This document shows positions 54,421-63,912 of a DNA stretch of 64,000 nucleotides, piece by piece (within the stretch, counting starts at the first letter, position 1; each line of letters opens with the position of its first letter). Position numbers and translations under genes: made by a program. The notes under the pieces were generated by a model, which was not told the DNA's origin, ran no database searches, and saw nothing but the letters and a program-made list of their open reading frames with translations. The stretch is from Moritella sp. JT01 (GTDB lineage Bacteria > Pseudomonadota > Gammaproteobacteria > Enterobacterales > Moritellaceae). The DNA lies in assembly GCF_001574435.1 (NCBI RefSeq), contig NZ_LOCN01000005.1:1-64000 (forward strand). The letters are read 5' to 3'.

Positions 54421-55524
54421 ATGCTTAATAAAAATCAAAACTCAATCATTAGACTTGCTAACGCAAAAAAGTCATTTGATAACAAACTTATTATTAATGA
54501 CTTAACATTAGATATTTATGATGGTGAATTTGTCACAATTTTAGGCCCTTCTGGCTGTGGCAAAACAACTGCATTGCGTGTGCTTGCTGGATTAGAAACG
54601 CTTGATAGCGGTGATGTATACCTTGAAAATAAATGTATCACAAATGTTCCGGCAGAAAAGCGTAATACCAATACCGTTTTCCAAGGCTATGCACTGTTTC
54701 CTCACATGACGGTGTTCGAAAATATAGCCTTTGGTTTACGTATGAAAAAATTTGCGGAATCAAAAATCAAACAACGTGTTGAAGATATTCTCGCCATCGT
54801 AAAGCTAACCGATTTTAAAGATCGCAAGCCAACTCAACTTTCAGGTGGTCAACAGCAACGTGTGGCAATTGCACGCGCTGTGATTAACCAGCCAAAAGTA
54901 CTGCTATTGGATGAATCGTTAAGCGCATTAGATTATAAGCTACGTAAAGAAATGCAGAACGAGCTTAAAATGTTGCAACGAAAGTTAAACATTACCTTTA
55001 TATTCGTTACGCACGATCAAGAAGAAGCATTAACAATGTCTGATCGTATTATTGTAATGAACAACGGGAAGGTTGAACAGATAGGTACACCACGAGAAAT
55101 TTATGAAACGCCGATTAACTTATTCGTGGCTAAGTTTATTGGTGAAATTAATATCTTCCCTGGTGTTATTGAATCATGCCTAGGTGAAGGTAAATACATT
55201 GCCAATGTGCATGGCTGTCAGTATACGATTTCAACAGCGCTATCGTTAGAACTCGATCAACAAGTCAATATTTTATTACGACCAGAAGATTTAAGAATTA
55301 AAGAAATAGACGCTAAAGCTACGTCAGCACAGATTACTGGGCATATTATCGAACGAAATTACAAAGGGATGACGCTAGATTCGGTTATCCGCTTAGATTC
55401 AGGTGAAAGAGTACAAATCAGTGAATTCTTTGACGAAGATGATCCCGATTTTGACCATAGCCTCGGACAAAAAGTGGCTGTTTCATGGGTAGAAAGCTGG
55501 GAGGTTATCTTAACAAATGATTAA
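54421..55524 (+). CDS. potA: Spermidine/putrescine ABC transporter ATPase
   Basis: A 367-residue ATPase of the polyamine importer. Walker [10 protein letters not shown] (42-50), signature LSGGQQQR, Walker [12 protein letters not shown] and H-loop VTHD are intact, and a C-terminal TOBE regulatory domain (about 285-367) follows. First gene of potABCD; it overlaps potB by 8 nt. ATG at 54421 is preferred (AGG upstream); the frame open to 54343 is longer than the family. Confidence 0.95.
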   Translation: MLNKNQNSIIRLANAKKSFDNKLIINDLTLDIYDGEFVTILGPSGCGKTTALRVLAGLETLDSGDVYLENKCITNVPAEKRNTNTVFQGYALFPHMTVFENIAFGLRMKKFAESKIKQRVEDILAIVKLTDFKDRKPTQLSGGQQQRVAIARAVINQPKVLLLDESLSALDYKLRKEMQNELKMLQRKLNITFIFVTHDQEEALTMSDRIIVMNNGKVEQIGTPREIYETPINLFVAKFIGEINIFPGVIESCLGEGKYIANVHGCQYTISTALSLELDQQVNILLRPEDLRIKEIDAKATSAQITGHIIERNYKGMTLDSVIRLDSGERVQISEFFDEDDPDFDHSLGQKVAVSWVESWEVILTND

Positions 55525-56374
55525 TTCGTCGCTTTTTAAGCGTTTCTCTATTGGACTTTTACTTGTTTGGCTAAGTGTCTTCGTTTTAGTGCCTAATTTG
55601 ATGATTATCGTCACCAGTTTTTTAACACGTGATGATGCCAACTTAATAAGCTTAACTTTTACGTTAGACAATTATGTGCGTTTATTTGATCCCTTGTACT
55701 TTAAGGTTTTAAGTCATTCAGTATATATGGCGAGCATAGCAACGTTTGTCTGCTTAATTATTGGTTACCCTTTTGCTTATACGATAGTCAAGTTACCTAA
55801 AAAAGTACGACCGGTGTTGTTATTCCTAATTATTGTCCCGTTTTGGACAAATTCATTAATTAGAACATACGGAATTAAGATTTTATTAGCGAAAAAGGGT
55901 CTACTTAACGGTTTATTACTCAATTTACATATCATTGATAAACCGTTAAAACTGATGTACACGGAATTTGCCGTCATTTTTGCTTTGGTCTATATATTAC
56001 TGCCATTTATGATTTTACCTTTGTATTCGAGTATTGAAAAAATAGATAAAAGCTTAATTGAAGCCGCTAAAGATCTTGGAGCATCTAAGTTTACTACTTT
56101 TTTAAAAGTTGAATTACCTTTGACTATGCCAGGTATCATCGCTGGTATGTTATTAGTCTTTTTACCTGCGATGGGGATGTTTTATATTGCAGACCTGGTC
56201 GGTGGTGCAAAAAACTTATTGATTGGTAATACGATCAAGACACAATTTTTGAATATTCGGGATTGGCCGTTTGGTTCTGCCGCAAGTATCACCTTAACGG
56301 TGTTCATGGCTGGGTTACTATTTTTCTATTATAAGGTAGGTAAATCGATTAAAAACAGAGGTAACAATGCTTAA
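55517..56374 (+). CDS. potB: Spermidine/putrescine ABC transporter permease PotB
   Basis: A 285-residue permease with six membrane segments. The coupling loop [26 protein letters not shown] (about 178-203) is the permease EAA motif that contacts PotA. GGAGG lies upstream within potA, and the ends overlap potA and potC by 8 nt each, so the four genes form one operon. Confidence 0.94.
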   Translation: MINSSLFKRFSIGLLLVWLSVFVLVPNLMIIVTSFLTRDDANLISLTFTLDNYVRLFDPLYFKVLSHSVYMASIATFVCLIIGYPFAYTIVKLPKKVRPVLLFLIIVPFWTNSLIRTYGIKILLAKKGLLNGLLLNLHIIDKPLKLMYTEFAVIFALVYILLPFMILPLYSSIEKIDKSLIEAAKDLGASKFTTFLKVELPLTMPGIIAGMLLVFLPAMGMFYIADLVGGAKNLLIGNTIKTQFLNIRDWPFGSAASITLTVFMAGLLFFYYKVGKSIKNRGNNA

Positions 56375-57137
56375 ACGTCATATATCCAAAGTCTTGTTAT
56401 TATTTGTATATATATACTTGTATACACCCATCTTCATTTTAATCGGAAATTCGTTTAATGCCTCTAAGTACGGCTTAAAATGGAAGGGGTTCACGACAAA
56501 GTGGTACGAACTACTCTGGAATAACGATACATTACTCCAAGCTGCATTTAACTCGATAACCATTGCTGTTTTTGCCTCATCAATTGCCGTCGTTATCGGT
56601 ACGCTGGGCGCAGTGGCTTTATTTAAGCATAAGTTTAAAGGTAAAAAGTTTATATCTGGACTACTCTTTGTTGTGATGATGTCACCCGATATTGTGATGG
56701 CTATTTCATTATTATCTTTATTTATTATACTTGGCTTAGATCTTGGCTTTGTTACCTTACTTATCGCTCACATAACCTTCTGCATCCCGTTTGTGGTCAT
56801 CACGGTTTACAGTCGCTTAAGTAATTTTGATAATGCAATATTAGAAGCTGGGAAAGATTTAGGCGCAAGTGAAGCAACCATTTTTAGACGTATTATTTTA
56901 CCCATTGCGAAACCAGCCATTATTGCGAGTTGGTTATTGTCATTTACCTTATCCCTTGATGATGTAATTGTGAGTTCATTCGTGACAGGCCCTAGTTTTG
57001 AAGTTCTGCCATTAAAAATATATTCGATGGTTAAAGTTGGCGTTTCGCCAGAGGTTAATGCATTAGCGACTGTTATGATTTTAATATCGATTTCGTTTGT
57101 TATTGCCTCAGCCCTTATTAATAAAGGTGGAAAGTAG
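56367..57137 (+). CDS. potC: Spermidine/putrescine ABC transporter permease PotC
   Basis: A 256-residue permease, the partner of PotB, with six membrane segments. The EAA motif is EAGKDLGASEATIFRRIILPIAKPA. SLDDVIVSSFVTGPSFEVLPLKIYSMVK is typical of PotC. It overlaps potB by 8 nt and is followed by potD after 83 nt. Confidence 0.94.
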   Translation: MLKRHISKVLLLFVYIYLYTPIFILIGNSFNASKYGLKWKGFTTKWYELLWNNDTLLQAAFNSITIAVFASSIAVVIGTLGAVALFKHKFKGKKFISGLLFVVMMSPDIVMAISLLSLFIILGLDLGFVTLLIAHITFCIPFVVITVYSRLSNFDNAILEAGKDLGASEATIFRRIILPIAKPAIIASWLLSFTLSLDDVIVSSFVTGPSFEVLPLKIYSMVKVGVSPEVNALATVMILISISFVIASALINKGGK

Positions 57138-57220
57138 ATTCACTAGAATCGCTTTTTACTTGTTATGCAGCCTTGTGCTGTTGTTGTTTACTATTCAATA
57201 AAAGAAGATGTCAAATTACT

Positions 57221-58255
57221 ATGTTTAAATTAACCATAAATTGTATTGCCGCAGCCCTACTTTTTAGTAGCTCAGCTTACGCAACGACCATTAATTTTTA
57301 TAACTGGTCTGAATATATCCCGCCAGGTTTATTAGCTCGTTTCACTGAAGAAACAGGCATTAAAGTCGTTTATTCAACGTATGAATCTAACGAGTCAATG
57401 TACGCGAAATTAAAAACGTATGATAAGAACGGTTATGATCTTGTTGTACCGTCAACTTACTTCATTAGTAAAATGAAGAAAGAAGGCATGCTTCAAGAAA
57501 TCGATCATAAGAAGCTAACTAATTTTGGTAACCTAGAACCGTCTTTGTTAAACAAAGAATACGATTTAGGTAACCGTTATAGTATTCCATATATCTGGGG
57601 CGCTACGGGTATTGGTGTTAACACTGCAAATATTGAATTATCGTCAATAACAAGCTGGAAAGACTTGTGGGACCCAAAATGGGAAGGTCAGTTACTATTG
57701 ACTGACGATGCTCGTGAAATTTTCCACATGGCATTAAAAATACAAGGTCATTCGGCTAATACACAAGACAAAGAAGAATTAGCACAAGCATATGAGTTAT
57801 TAAAAAAACTTATGCCTAACGTGCTTGTATTTAACTCTGACACACCCGCTAACCCTTATATCGCAGGCGAAGTAGAGTTTGGTATGATTTGGAACGGCAG
57901 CACGTACATGGCGCAACAAGAAGATAGCGATATTACGATGGTATATCCAAAAGAAGGCGCTGTATTTTGGATGGATAGCTTAGCAATTCCTAAGAATGCG
58001 AAGAATGTTGATGCCGTACACAAACTTATCGACTTCTTACTACGCCCTGAAGTGGCTGCTGAAGTTGCTTTAGAGATTGGTTACCCAACGCCTAACAAGG
58101 CAGCTAAAAAATTGCTACCTAAAGAATTTACTGAAAACAAGATTGTATTCCCTGATGCAGAAACAATTGCAAACGGTGAGTTTCACTCAGATGTTGGCGA
58201 AGCAAATATAATTTACGAACGTTATTACGAAAAACTAAAAGCGCAAAACCTGTAA
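57221..58255 (+). CDS. potD: Spermidine/putrescine-binding periplasmic protein
   Basis: A 344-residue binding protein. The signal peptide ends SSAYA, and the mature part opens TTINFYNWSEYIPPGLLARF, the PotD/PotF hallmark. YDLVVPSTYFISKM, WGATGIGVN and EVEFGMIWNGS lie at the expected polyamine pocket. ATG at 57221 is chosen for the signal peptide, though no clear Shine-Dalgarno is seen. A terminator shared with cobB follows. Confidence 0.94.
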   Translation: MFKLTINCIAAALLFSSSAYATTINFYNWSEYIPPGLLARFTEETGIKVVYSTYESNESMYAKLKTYDKNGYDLVVPSTYFISKMKKEGMLQEIDHKKLTNFGNLEPSLLNKEYDLGNRYSIPYIWGATGIGVNTANIELSSITSWKDLWDPKWEGQLLLTDDAREIFHMALKIQGHSANTQDKEELAQAYELLKKLMPNVLVFNSDTPANPYIAGEVEFGMIWNGSTYMAQQEDSDITMVYPKEGAVFWMDSLAIPKNAKNVDAVHKLIDFLLRPEVAAEVALEIGYPTPNKAAKKLLPKEFTENKIVFPDAETIANGEFHSDVGEANIIYERYYEKLKAQNL

Positions 58256-58281
58256 GGTTACCGTAGCTTAGAAGTGATAAT

Positions 58282-58311
58282 AAAAAGGTGCATCATGTAT
58301 GCACCTTTTTA
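58282..58311. terminator. Bidirectional terminator between potD and cobB
   Basis: AAAAAGGTGCAT and TGCACCTTTTT form a stem with A and T runs on both sides, between convergent genes. Confidence 0.92.
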
Positions 58312-58335
58312 TCACGTTCAATTCTAATTGATCAT

Positions 58336-59061
58336 TTAAAAAAATTGCTTATCTCTCGCCATTAATTCATCAACCAATTCCCTCACTTCATCAGTGGCTT
58401 TACCGATTCGGTGTTCTTGAAAATTATCCGAGATATGCGTAGAGTCTAAATTTATTTCGATGGTATGCGCACACACTTTATGTGCTTCATTAACAAAATC
58501 AGCCGCAGGGTAAACCGAGCCTGATGTACCGATAGCAATAAAGAGATCTGCGGTGCTTAATGTTTTATAAATATCATTCATAAATAAAGGAATTTCATTA
58601 AACCAGACAACATGTGGGCGAAGGTTACCTGCTTCTTTGCAACACGGGCATTTTAATGTCTTATTTAATTGCTTGTAGGGGAATAATTTATGCGTCTTTT
58701 CACAACGTGCTTTAATTAGCTCACCATGCATATGAATAACATTCTGCGCACCACCACGCTCGTGCAAATTATCTATATTTTGAGTGATAATACTCACGTT
58801 ACCAGAATAGTTTTTTTGTAACTCCGCTAATGCTATATGTGCGTCGTTAGGTTGAACACTAGGCAAAGATAATTGGTTAAAACGTTGATTATAAAAACTA
58901 TAAACTAACTCAGGATCTCGACGATAACCATCTAGAGTGGCAATATCATCAATGTGATGTTTAGCCCATAATCCATCACTTGCACGGAATGTTTCAATAC
59001 CTGATTCAGCAGAAATACCTGAACCTGTAAGGATTACTATGTTGTTATAGTTGTCGAACAT
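58336..59061 (-). CDS. cobB: NAD-dependent protein deacylase (sirtuin)
   Basis: A 241-residue class III sirtuin. GSGISAESGI (13-22) binds NAD, TQNIDNLHERGG is the cofactor loop, HMHGE carries the catalytic His112, and GTSGSVYPAADF completes the fold. Tyr57-x-x-Arg60 matches the desuccinylase-type signature of E. coli CobB and SIRT5. Cys120 and CPCC at 138-141 are the remaining zinc-site cysteines. It removes acetyl or succinyl groups from lysines, for instance reactivating acetyl-CoA synthetase. It starts about 240 nt from the phasin gene's stop and is not in an operon with it. Confidence 0.94.
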   Translation of the reverse strand: MFDNYNNIVILTGSGISAESGIETFRASDGLWAKHHIDDIATLDGYRRDPELVYSFYNQRFNQLSLPSVQPNDAHIALAELQKNYSGNVSIITQNIDNLHERGGAQNVIHMHGELIKARCEKTHKLFPYKQLNKTLKCPCCKEAGNLRPHVVWFNEIPLFMNDIYKTLSTADLFIAIGTSGSVYPAADFVNEAHKVCAHTIEINLDSTHISDNFQEHRIGKATDEVRELVDELMARDKQFF

Positions 59062-59333
59062 TTAACTTCTCTTTGTAATAAATCTTATATTAACCATATC
59101 ATTATTGTGTCTTTGTCGCACGATGAAATACCTATTTCAGGTGATTTATTTGTGTTATGTGATACGTATTAAAGTTGGATGATTGGAATGTTATTAAACG
59201 ATAAAATCGGCGTTAACTATATGGAAGGCTTATATAAATAAGGGAGCTATATGATTACAGAGGCGCATACTTGAAATGATAAAACCTTATTGTGGCAGTC
59301 CTGCCAACCACCACAATAAGTTACACTACATGA

Positions 59334-60071
59334 TTACTTTTTTTTCGCGACTGCTTTTTTAACGCGCTTGTGTGATACTTTTTTTGACGTTGGCTTAACC
59401 GATTGCTTTACTGTTGTAACTGCTTCGCTCGCTTCTTTTACAACTGGATTAACTGTTGTCGGCGCAATAACGTCAGCAACAGTTTCAACCGCCGTTGTTA
59501 CTTGAGAGACAACACTTGAAACAATGTCACTTGCTTGTACAACAATTGGATTGGTTGTTGCTGGCGCAATAACTTCGGCGACAGTTTCCACTGCAGCGGT
59601 TACTTGGGCTGCCACACTTGCCACTTTTTCCGTTACAGCAATCTCGACTTTTTCAACAACGTTTTTAATCGCTTCAACTTCGACGATTACTTCTTTATTT
59701 TGCTGCGTTTTAGCGTCTGAAAGTGCCTTTTCGATTTGGTCAATTTTATCAATAATGTTATCGAATGTATTAACATCAATATGTGTTAACGTCGTGACGG
59801 CCTTATGCACTTTATCTTGTAACGCATCGGTAGCACATTGACCTGCTGATGTTAATTTATCTTTTTGAGACGTAATAGTTTGTGTCGTGTCAGCTTCTAA
59901 CTTACGACCTCGTTCAACTAATTCATCGAAGATTGATTGGCTTTTAGTTACAGTATTTGATGCTGATTGATAACCTTTATCATAGGCACCTAAACCTGCT
60001 AACCAGATGTTACGTGTGATTTGATCTTTTGCAGACCATACTTGTTTTGCTGCAGTAATTACTTTCGACAT
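59334..60071 (-). CDS. Phasin-family polyhydroxyalkanoate granule protein with lysine-rich tail
   Basis: A 245-residue protein. The N-terminal phasin domain (about 1-120, KQVWSAKDQITRNIWLAGLGAYDKGY then LVERGRKLE) is typical of granule-associated proteins. A valine/alanine-rich middle holds two copies of a 29-residue repeat at 153-181 and 187-215 (VETVAEVIAP / VETVADVIAP). The C-terminus is a histone-H1-like basic tail ending AVAKKK. Phasins coat storage granules; the basic tail suggests contact with DNA, as proposed for PhaF. No phaA/B/C gene is in the window. Confidence 0.87.
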   Translation of the reverse strand: MSKVITAAKQVWSAKDQITRNIWLAGLGAYDKGYQSASNTVTKSQSIFDELVERGRKLEADTTQTITSQKDKLTSAGQCATDALQDKVHKAVTTLTHIDVNTFDNIIDKIDQIEKALSDAKTQQNKEVIVEVEAIKNVVEKVEIAVTEKVASVAAQVTAAVETVAEVIAPATTNPIVVQASDIVSSVVSQVTTAVETVADVIAPTTVNPVVKEASEAVTTVKQSVKPTSKKVSHKRVKKAVAKKK

Positions 60072-60315
60072 AAGAAACCCTTTTTGAAGCCGCTAATACA
60101 ATATAAAATTTATGATTTACATATTATCGAGGGAAATTAGAAGTTACATTCCAAAATTTAAGTTACTTAAGTTGTCTCTCACACTACAAACAACTTTTAA
60201 TTTAACAAGTCACCAATAAATTTCAATTTAATTGAAAATAACCAACATTTAAGCTAACAAATTAACTTAAATAGAACTAAAATATAGCTCTTTTTGCATC
60301 TCCCAGAATATAACT

Positions 60316-61542
60316 ATGCACAGTCAGACATATAAGCTTCAAATAAATTTTATTATTAAACTCGGGCTCGCATTACATCGTTGCGGTGCAACAAGTTATC
60401 GAATTGAAAATCATTTAATAAATTTAGCTAAGTTCTGGAATATTGAAGCAAGTTTTCTTGTCACTCCGACAGCGTTTACATTCATATTTTCAAGTAACCC
60501 AGACGATCAGCATACGCATATTGCACGCGTTAAACCAGCGGGCAACGACCTTGGTAAACTGGCAACAATTGATGAAATTGTCGAAAAAGTTGTAGATTCA
60601 GAAGTTACGTTGGACCAAGCTATCGATTTATTGATTGAAGCAAAGCAACAACCTGGTTTTTATGGCGTAAAAACTGAAGCGCTTGGTTGGTGTGTGACCG
60701 GTGGCGCGTTTGCAATGCTGCTGTCTGATTCAAGTTTAGACATTGTAAGCTCATTTTTATTTTCTTTTCTTGTTTTTATTTTATATAAACTATCTGCGCA
60801 CTCGTCACGACTTGCTTCAATTGTAGAGTTCTTCGCCCCTTTTATTTCCGCGCTGTTGGCGTGTTTTATCGCCAGCCTTGAAGTGAATATCAATGTTCCA
60901 TTTGTCATATTATCATCCGTTATTATTTTCATTCCAGGGTTAGCCATTACCGTCGCGCTAAGTGAGATCGTAAACAAAGATTTGGTTTCTGGTACTTCTA
61001 AACTCGTTGATGCCATCATGCTGCTGTTTAAACTCTATTTCGGCGCTTTACTTGGTATCACGTTAGGGAACCTGATTTGGACAATTGACCCACTAATGCT
61101 TGATATGAGTTACTCGTTACCCGATTGGAAAAACTACATCGCCGTAGCCGCGCTGTCAACAGGCCTTGTCGTTGCGTTTAATGTGCATAAATCTGACATG
61201 CTTTGGGGGATTGCAGCAGGTCTTATTGCTTATGTCGTAAGTACCTTTGCCGCCCAATACTTAGGCTTCACTTTAGGTACTTTCGTCGGTTCTTTCACCG
61301 TCGGTTTATTTAGTAATATATATGCGATTATTAAAAACAGACCCGCATCAATAGTCTTGATCCAAGGTATTGTATTGTTAGTTCCTGGTAGTAGAACTTA
61401 TATGGAATTAAATACTTATATTTCAGGACATGAAATATTAAATAATATTAATGACAGTGGTTTTGTTTTCATGATCTTTATTGCGATCCTTGCAGGTATG
61501 ATTTTAGCAAACGCAGTATTACCTGCTAAAAAGAGTTTGTAA
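60316..61542 (+). CDS. Fused ThrE-type threonine/serine exporter
   Basis: A 408-residue protein uniting two families. The N-terminal DUF1212/YjjP part (about 1-250) has HRCGATSYRIENHLINLA and PGLAITVALSEI, and the C-terminal DUF3815/YjjB part (about 270-408) ends in four membrane segments including VLLVPGSRTYMELNTYI. About ten membrane segments in all. E. coli has these as separate genes yjjP and yjjB, exporting succinate; Corynebacterium ThrE exports threonine and serine. Substrate here is not shown. A terminator follows directly. Confidence 0.87.
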   Translation: MHSQTYKLQINFIIKLGLALHRCGATSYRIENHLINLAKFWNIEASFLVTPTAFTFIFSSNPDDQHTHIARVKPAGNDLGKLATIDEIVEKVVDSEVTLDQAIDLLIEAKQQPGFYGVKTEALGWCVTGGAFAMLLSDSSLDIVSSFLFSFLVFILYKLSAHSSRLASIVEFFAPFISALLACFIASLEVNINVPFVILSSVIIFIPGLAITVALSEIVNKDLVSGTSKLVDAIMLLFKLYFGALLGITLGNLIWTIDPLMLDMSYSLPDWKNYIAVAALSTGLVVAFNVHKSDMLWGIAAGLIAYVVSTFAAQYLGFTLGTFVGSFTVGLFSNIYAIIKNRPASIVLIQGIVLLVPGSRTYMELNTYISGHEILNNINDSGFVFMIFIAILAGMILANAVLPAKKSL

Positions 61543-61578
61543 CTTTATCAAACGAAAAACAACTGTATAAACATCCAG

Positions 61579-61613
61579 ATACTCATGCTATTATTATGGC
61601 ATGAGTATTTTTT
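61579..61613 (+). terminator. Terminator between thrE-like gene and radA
   Basis: ATACTCATGC and GCATGAGTAT form a perfect 10-bp stem followed by Ts. It ends 11 bp before the radA ATG, so radA transcription must begin within or very close to it, or read through. Confidence 0.85.
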
Positions 61614-61624
61614 ATAGTTAAATC

Positions 61625-63019
61625 ATGGCCAAAACTCCCAAAACAAAAATAAGTTTCCTCTGTTCAGAATGTGGCGCTAACTTCCCTCGTTGGCAAGGCC
61701 AGTGTAATGCCTGTAAAGCATGGAATACATTAGCTGAATTTAAAGAAGCGACATTACCAAGTCAACAACGTGCAATAGCATCTCAAGGTGGTTATGCCGG
61801 TACACTCGGCAATACCGTTAAAAAGATGTCTGAAGTATCACACGTAGCATTGAATAAAATTGAGACACAGATAGGTGAATTAGACCGTGTACTCGGTAAC
61901 GGTCTAACCGTTGGCTCGATTGTGTTGATTTCAGGCGATCCAGGTGCCGGAAAAACGACGATATTGACACAGCTCTCTGCAAATCTTAGTAAGCAGATGG
62001 TTTCGATGTACTGTACTGCGGAAGAAAGCTTAGAACAGTTCAAAAGTCGCGCCATAGAACGTTTGAAAATTGATTTTGTAGAAGAAAACTTGTTACTGAT
62101 GTCTGAATATATTGTGTCTAACATTATGGAGCGGGCTTTAGAGGCTAAAGTTAAATTTTTAATTATAGACTCGATTCAAGCTTTAGAAAGTGAACACTGT
62201 AATGGTAGTGCCGGTTCTGTTAGCCAAGTAAAAGGCTGTGCACAAGAACTCAGTCGATTTGCTAAACAACACGGTATCACCCTGATCATTGTTGGCCATG
62301 TGACAAAAGGTAGTGACTTAGCGGGACCTAAAACGCTTGAACATATTGTAGACACCCTGCTCCACATTGAGGTTAACGACAGTATTATTCGTACAATCCG
62401 CGCAAGTAAAAACCGTTTTGGTGATGTAGACCAAGTTGGTATCTTCCAAATGCATAGCCGTGGCATGCTGTCTGTCGATAATCCAAGTAAGTTGTTCCTA
62501 TCTGGTGCCGAGGAACACGTAGCAGGCTCTGCTATTACTTGTATTCGTGATGGTAATCGTAATTTATTACTTGAAGTACAATGTTTAGTATCTGAATGTG
62601 AAGCAGAAAACCAACAGCGTGTAAGTATTGGTCTTAGCTTTAATCGGTTGAAAATGATCACCGCTGTTTTGCGTAAACATGGACGCATAAAACTATTTCA
62701 TGATATTTATGTCAATCTAGTTGGTGGTTTAAAACTACCTGAGACAGACACCAGTGCTGATTTAGCCATTGCGGCCTCTCTTATTAGTTCCCTAAATGAT
62801 AAAGCAATGTCTCGTAAACACTGTTTTATGGGCGAGATATCTCTTAGTGGTGAAGTTCGACCTATTAATGGCGGTGTACCTCGGGTTAATGAGGCGATTA
62901 AACATGGTTTTGAGGTGATCTATATACCGAAAGCAAATTACCACAAATCAATGGAAAATAATGGTGCGAAGATAATACAAATAGAGAAGATTGGTGATCT
63001 TTTAGAAGCGCTTAATTAA
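61625..63019 (+). CDS. radA: DNA repair protein RadA
   Basis: A 464-residue RecA-like recombination helicase. A zinc finger has Cys13, Cys16, Cys27 and Cys30 (FLCSECGANFPRWQGQC). Walker A is GDPGAGKT (104-111), and the RadA-specific KNRFG motif is at 262-266. A Lon-like C-terminal domain (about 310-460, SADLAIAASLISS, GEISLSGEVRP) completes it. It drives branch migration during recombination. The start lies right behind a terminator hairpin. Confidence 0.96.
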   Translation: MAKTPKTKISFLCSECGANFPRWQGQCNACKAWNTLAEFKEATLPSQQRAIASQGGYAGTLGNTVKKMSEVSHVALNKIETQIGELDRVLGNGLTVGSIVLISGDPGAGKTTILTQLSANLSKQMVSMYCTAEESLEQFKSRAIERLKIDFVEENLLLMSEYIVSNIMERALEAKVKFLIIDSIQALESEHCNGSAGSVSQVKGCAQELSRFAKQHGITLIIVGHVTKGSDLAGPKTLEHIVDTLLHIEVNDSIIRTIRASKNRFGDVDQVGIFQMHSRGMLSVDNPSKLFLSGAEEHVAGSAITCIRDGNRNLLLEVQCLVSECEAENQQRVSIGLSFNRLKMITAVLRKHGRIKLFHDIYVNLVGGLKLPETDTSADLAIAASLISSLNDKAMSRKHCFMGEISLSGEVRPINGGVPRVNEAIKHGFEVIYIPKANYHKSMENNGAKIIQIEKIGDLLEALN

Positions 63020-63181
63020 CTAGCATGCTAGCTTCGAATGATTTAACGTTATAGCATTACTTAAGTTGTAGCGTTAAATTAAAGTCTGCGTTTATTTAGA
63101 ATATAGAAAGAGTTATGCATGATGGTCTAAATAATTCGTCGGTATTATTTAAAACGATAATGTTTTCTCTGACTTTGAGAT

Positions 63182-63207
63182 ATTCAGAGGCTAAATAGCC
63201 CCTGAAT
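63182..63207. terminator. Hairpin between radA and yecH-like gene
   Basis: ATTCAGAGGCTA and TAGCCCCTGAAT form a 12-bp stem with one mismatch. It sits between convergent genes, just past the yecH-like stop. T-runs are weak. Confidence 0.45.
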
Positions 63208-63209
63208 CA

Positions 63210-63452
63210 TTATTTGTTTTTACACCCACAACTCGTTTCAGCAACTAAAACACTGTTTTTCTCTACAATGCGACCTTTCGTCATCATGTTTGCTAGTATT
63301 TGTGCTTTATCCATGCCTTTTATTTTGCATGTGTGAAATAAATCTTGAGGAAATTGCTTACCTATAAGATTTAACAGTTCGGCCTCTTTCATTCCCTGTG
63401 ACTGCGCAGCTAATAGCGCTACGATTTCTCTACCGTGAATAGATTCGGTCAT
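63210..63452 (-). CDS. YecH-family (DUF2492) putative metal-binding protein
   Basis: An 80-residue cytoplasmic protein. IHGREIVALL at the start, FHTCKIKGMDKAQILANMMTKGRI in the middle and the C-terminal ETSCGCKNK match E. coli YecH, whose cysteines and histidines suggest metal binding. It lies 14 nt downstream of the ycgN-like gene on the same strand and is probably co-transcribed. Biological role unknown. Confidence 0.87.
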   Translation of the reverse strand: MTESIHGREIVALLAAQSQGMKEAELLNLIGKQFPQDLFHTCKIKGMDKAQILANMMTKGRIVEKNSVLVAETSCGCKNK

Positions 63453-63466
63453 CTTATCCTCAACAA

Positions 63467-63901
63467 TTACAGTTTAAACGTTATAATATGGTCTTCTAAG
63501 TCACCCGCTTGTGATTCAGCAACTGCTTTACCACGAATCGAATAACCTAATTTATGCATCTCAGATTGACTACCGGTAATTAACGGGTGCCATTCAGGAA
63601 TATCGTTTCCTTCGAGTAACCGCTTATAAGCGCAGGTTTCAGGTAACCAATGGAATGCATCTATATCATCTAATGTCACTTTGAAACAATCCGAAACATA
63701 CTTAAAACGTTTCTCGTATTTCTTACAGCGACATGATTTGGTATTTAATAATTCACAAGCAACATTAGTGAAATGTATTTCATCCGTGTCATCTTCGATA
63801 ATCTTATGTAAGCAACATTTTCCGCAACCATCGCAGAGTGATTCCCACTCTGGAACAGTCATTTTAGCGAGTGTTTTAGTCTGCCAAAATTTTTCTACCA
63901 T
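63467..63901 (-). CDS. ycgN: YcgN-family cysteine cluster protein (UPF0260)
   Basis: A 144-residue protein. The cysteine cluster CDGCGKCCLHK (about 23-33), VACELLNTKSCRCKKYEKR and PETCAYKRLLEG match YcgN/UPF0260, which likely holds an iron-sulfur cluster or zinc. It is 11 nt downstream of a YcgM-like gene, as in the E. coli ycgM-ycgN order, and upstream of the yecH-like gene. Function uncharacterised. Confidence 0.9.
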   Translation of the reverse strand: MVEKFWQTKTLAKMTVPEWESLCDGCGKCCLHKIIEDDTDEIHFTNVACELLNTKSCRCKKYEKRFKYVSDCFKVTLDDIDAFHWLPETCAYKRLLEGNDIPEWHPLITGSQSEMHKLGYSIRGKAVAESQAGDLEDHIITFKL

Positions 63902-63912
63902 TTCATTAATCT

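Noticed and set aside
60660-61019. 119-codon minus-strand frame inside the ThrE-like gene
   Set aside because: A shadow frame of a membrane protein gene, with no ribosome site.
62176-62688. 170-codon minus-strand frame inside radA
   Set aside because: It is a shadow of radA; the protein has no recognisable domain and radA is certain.
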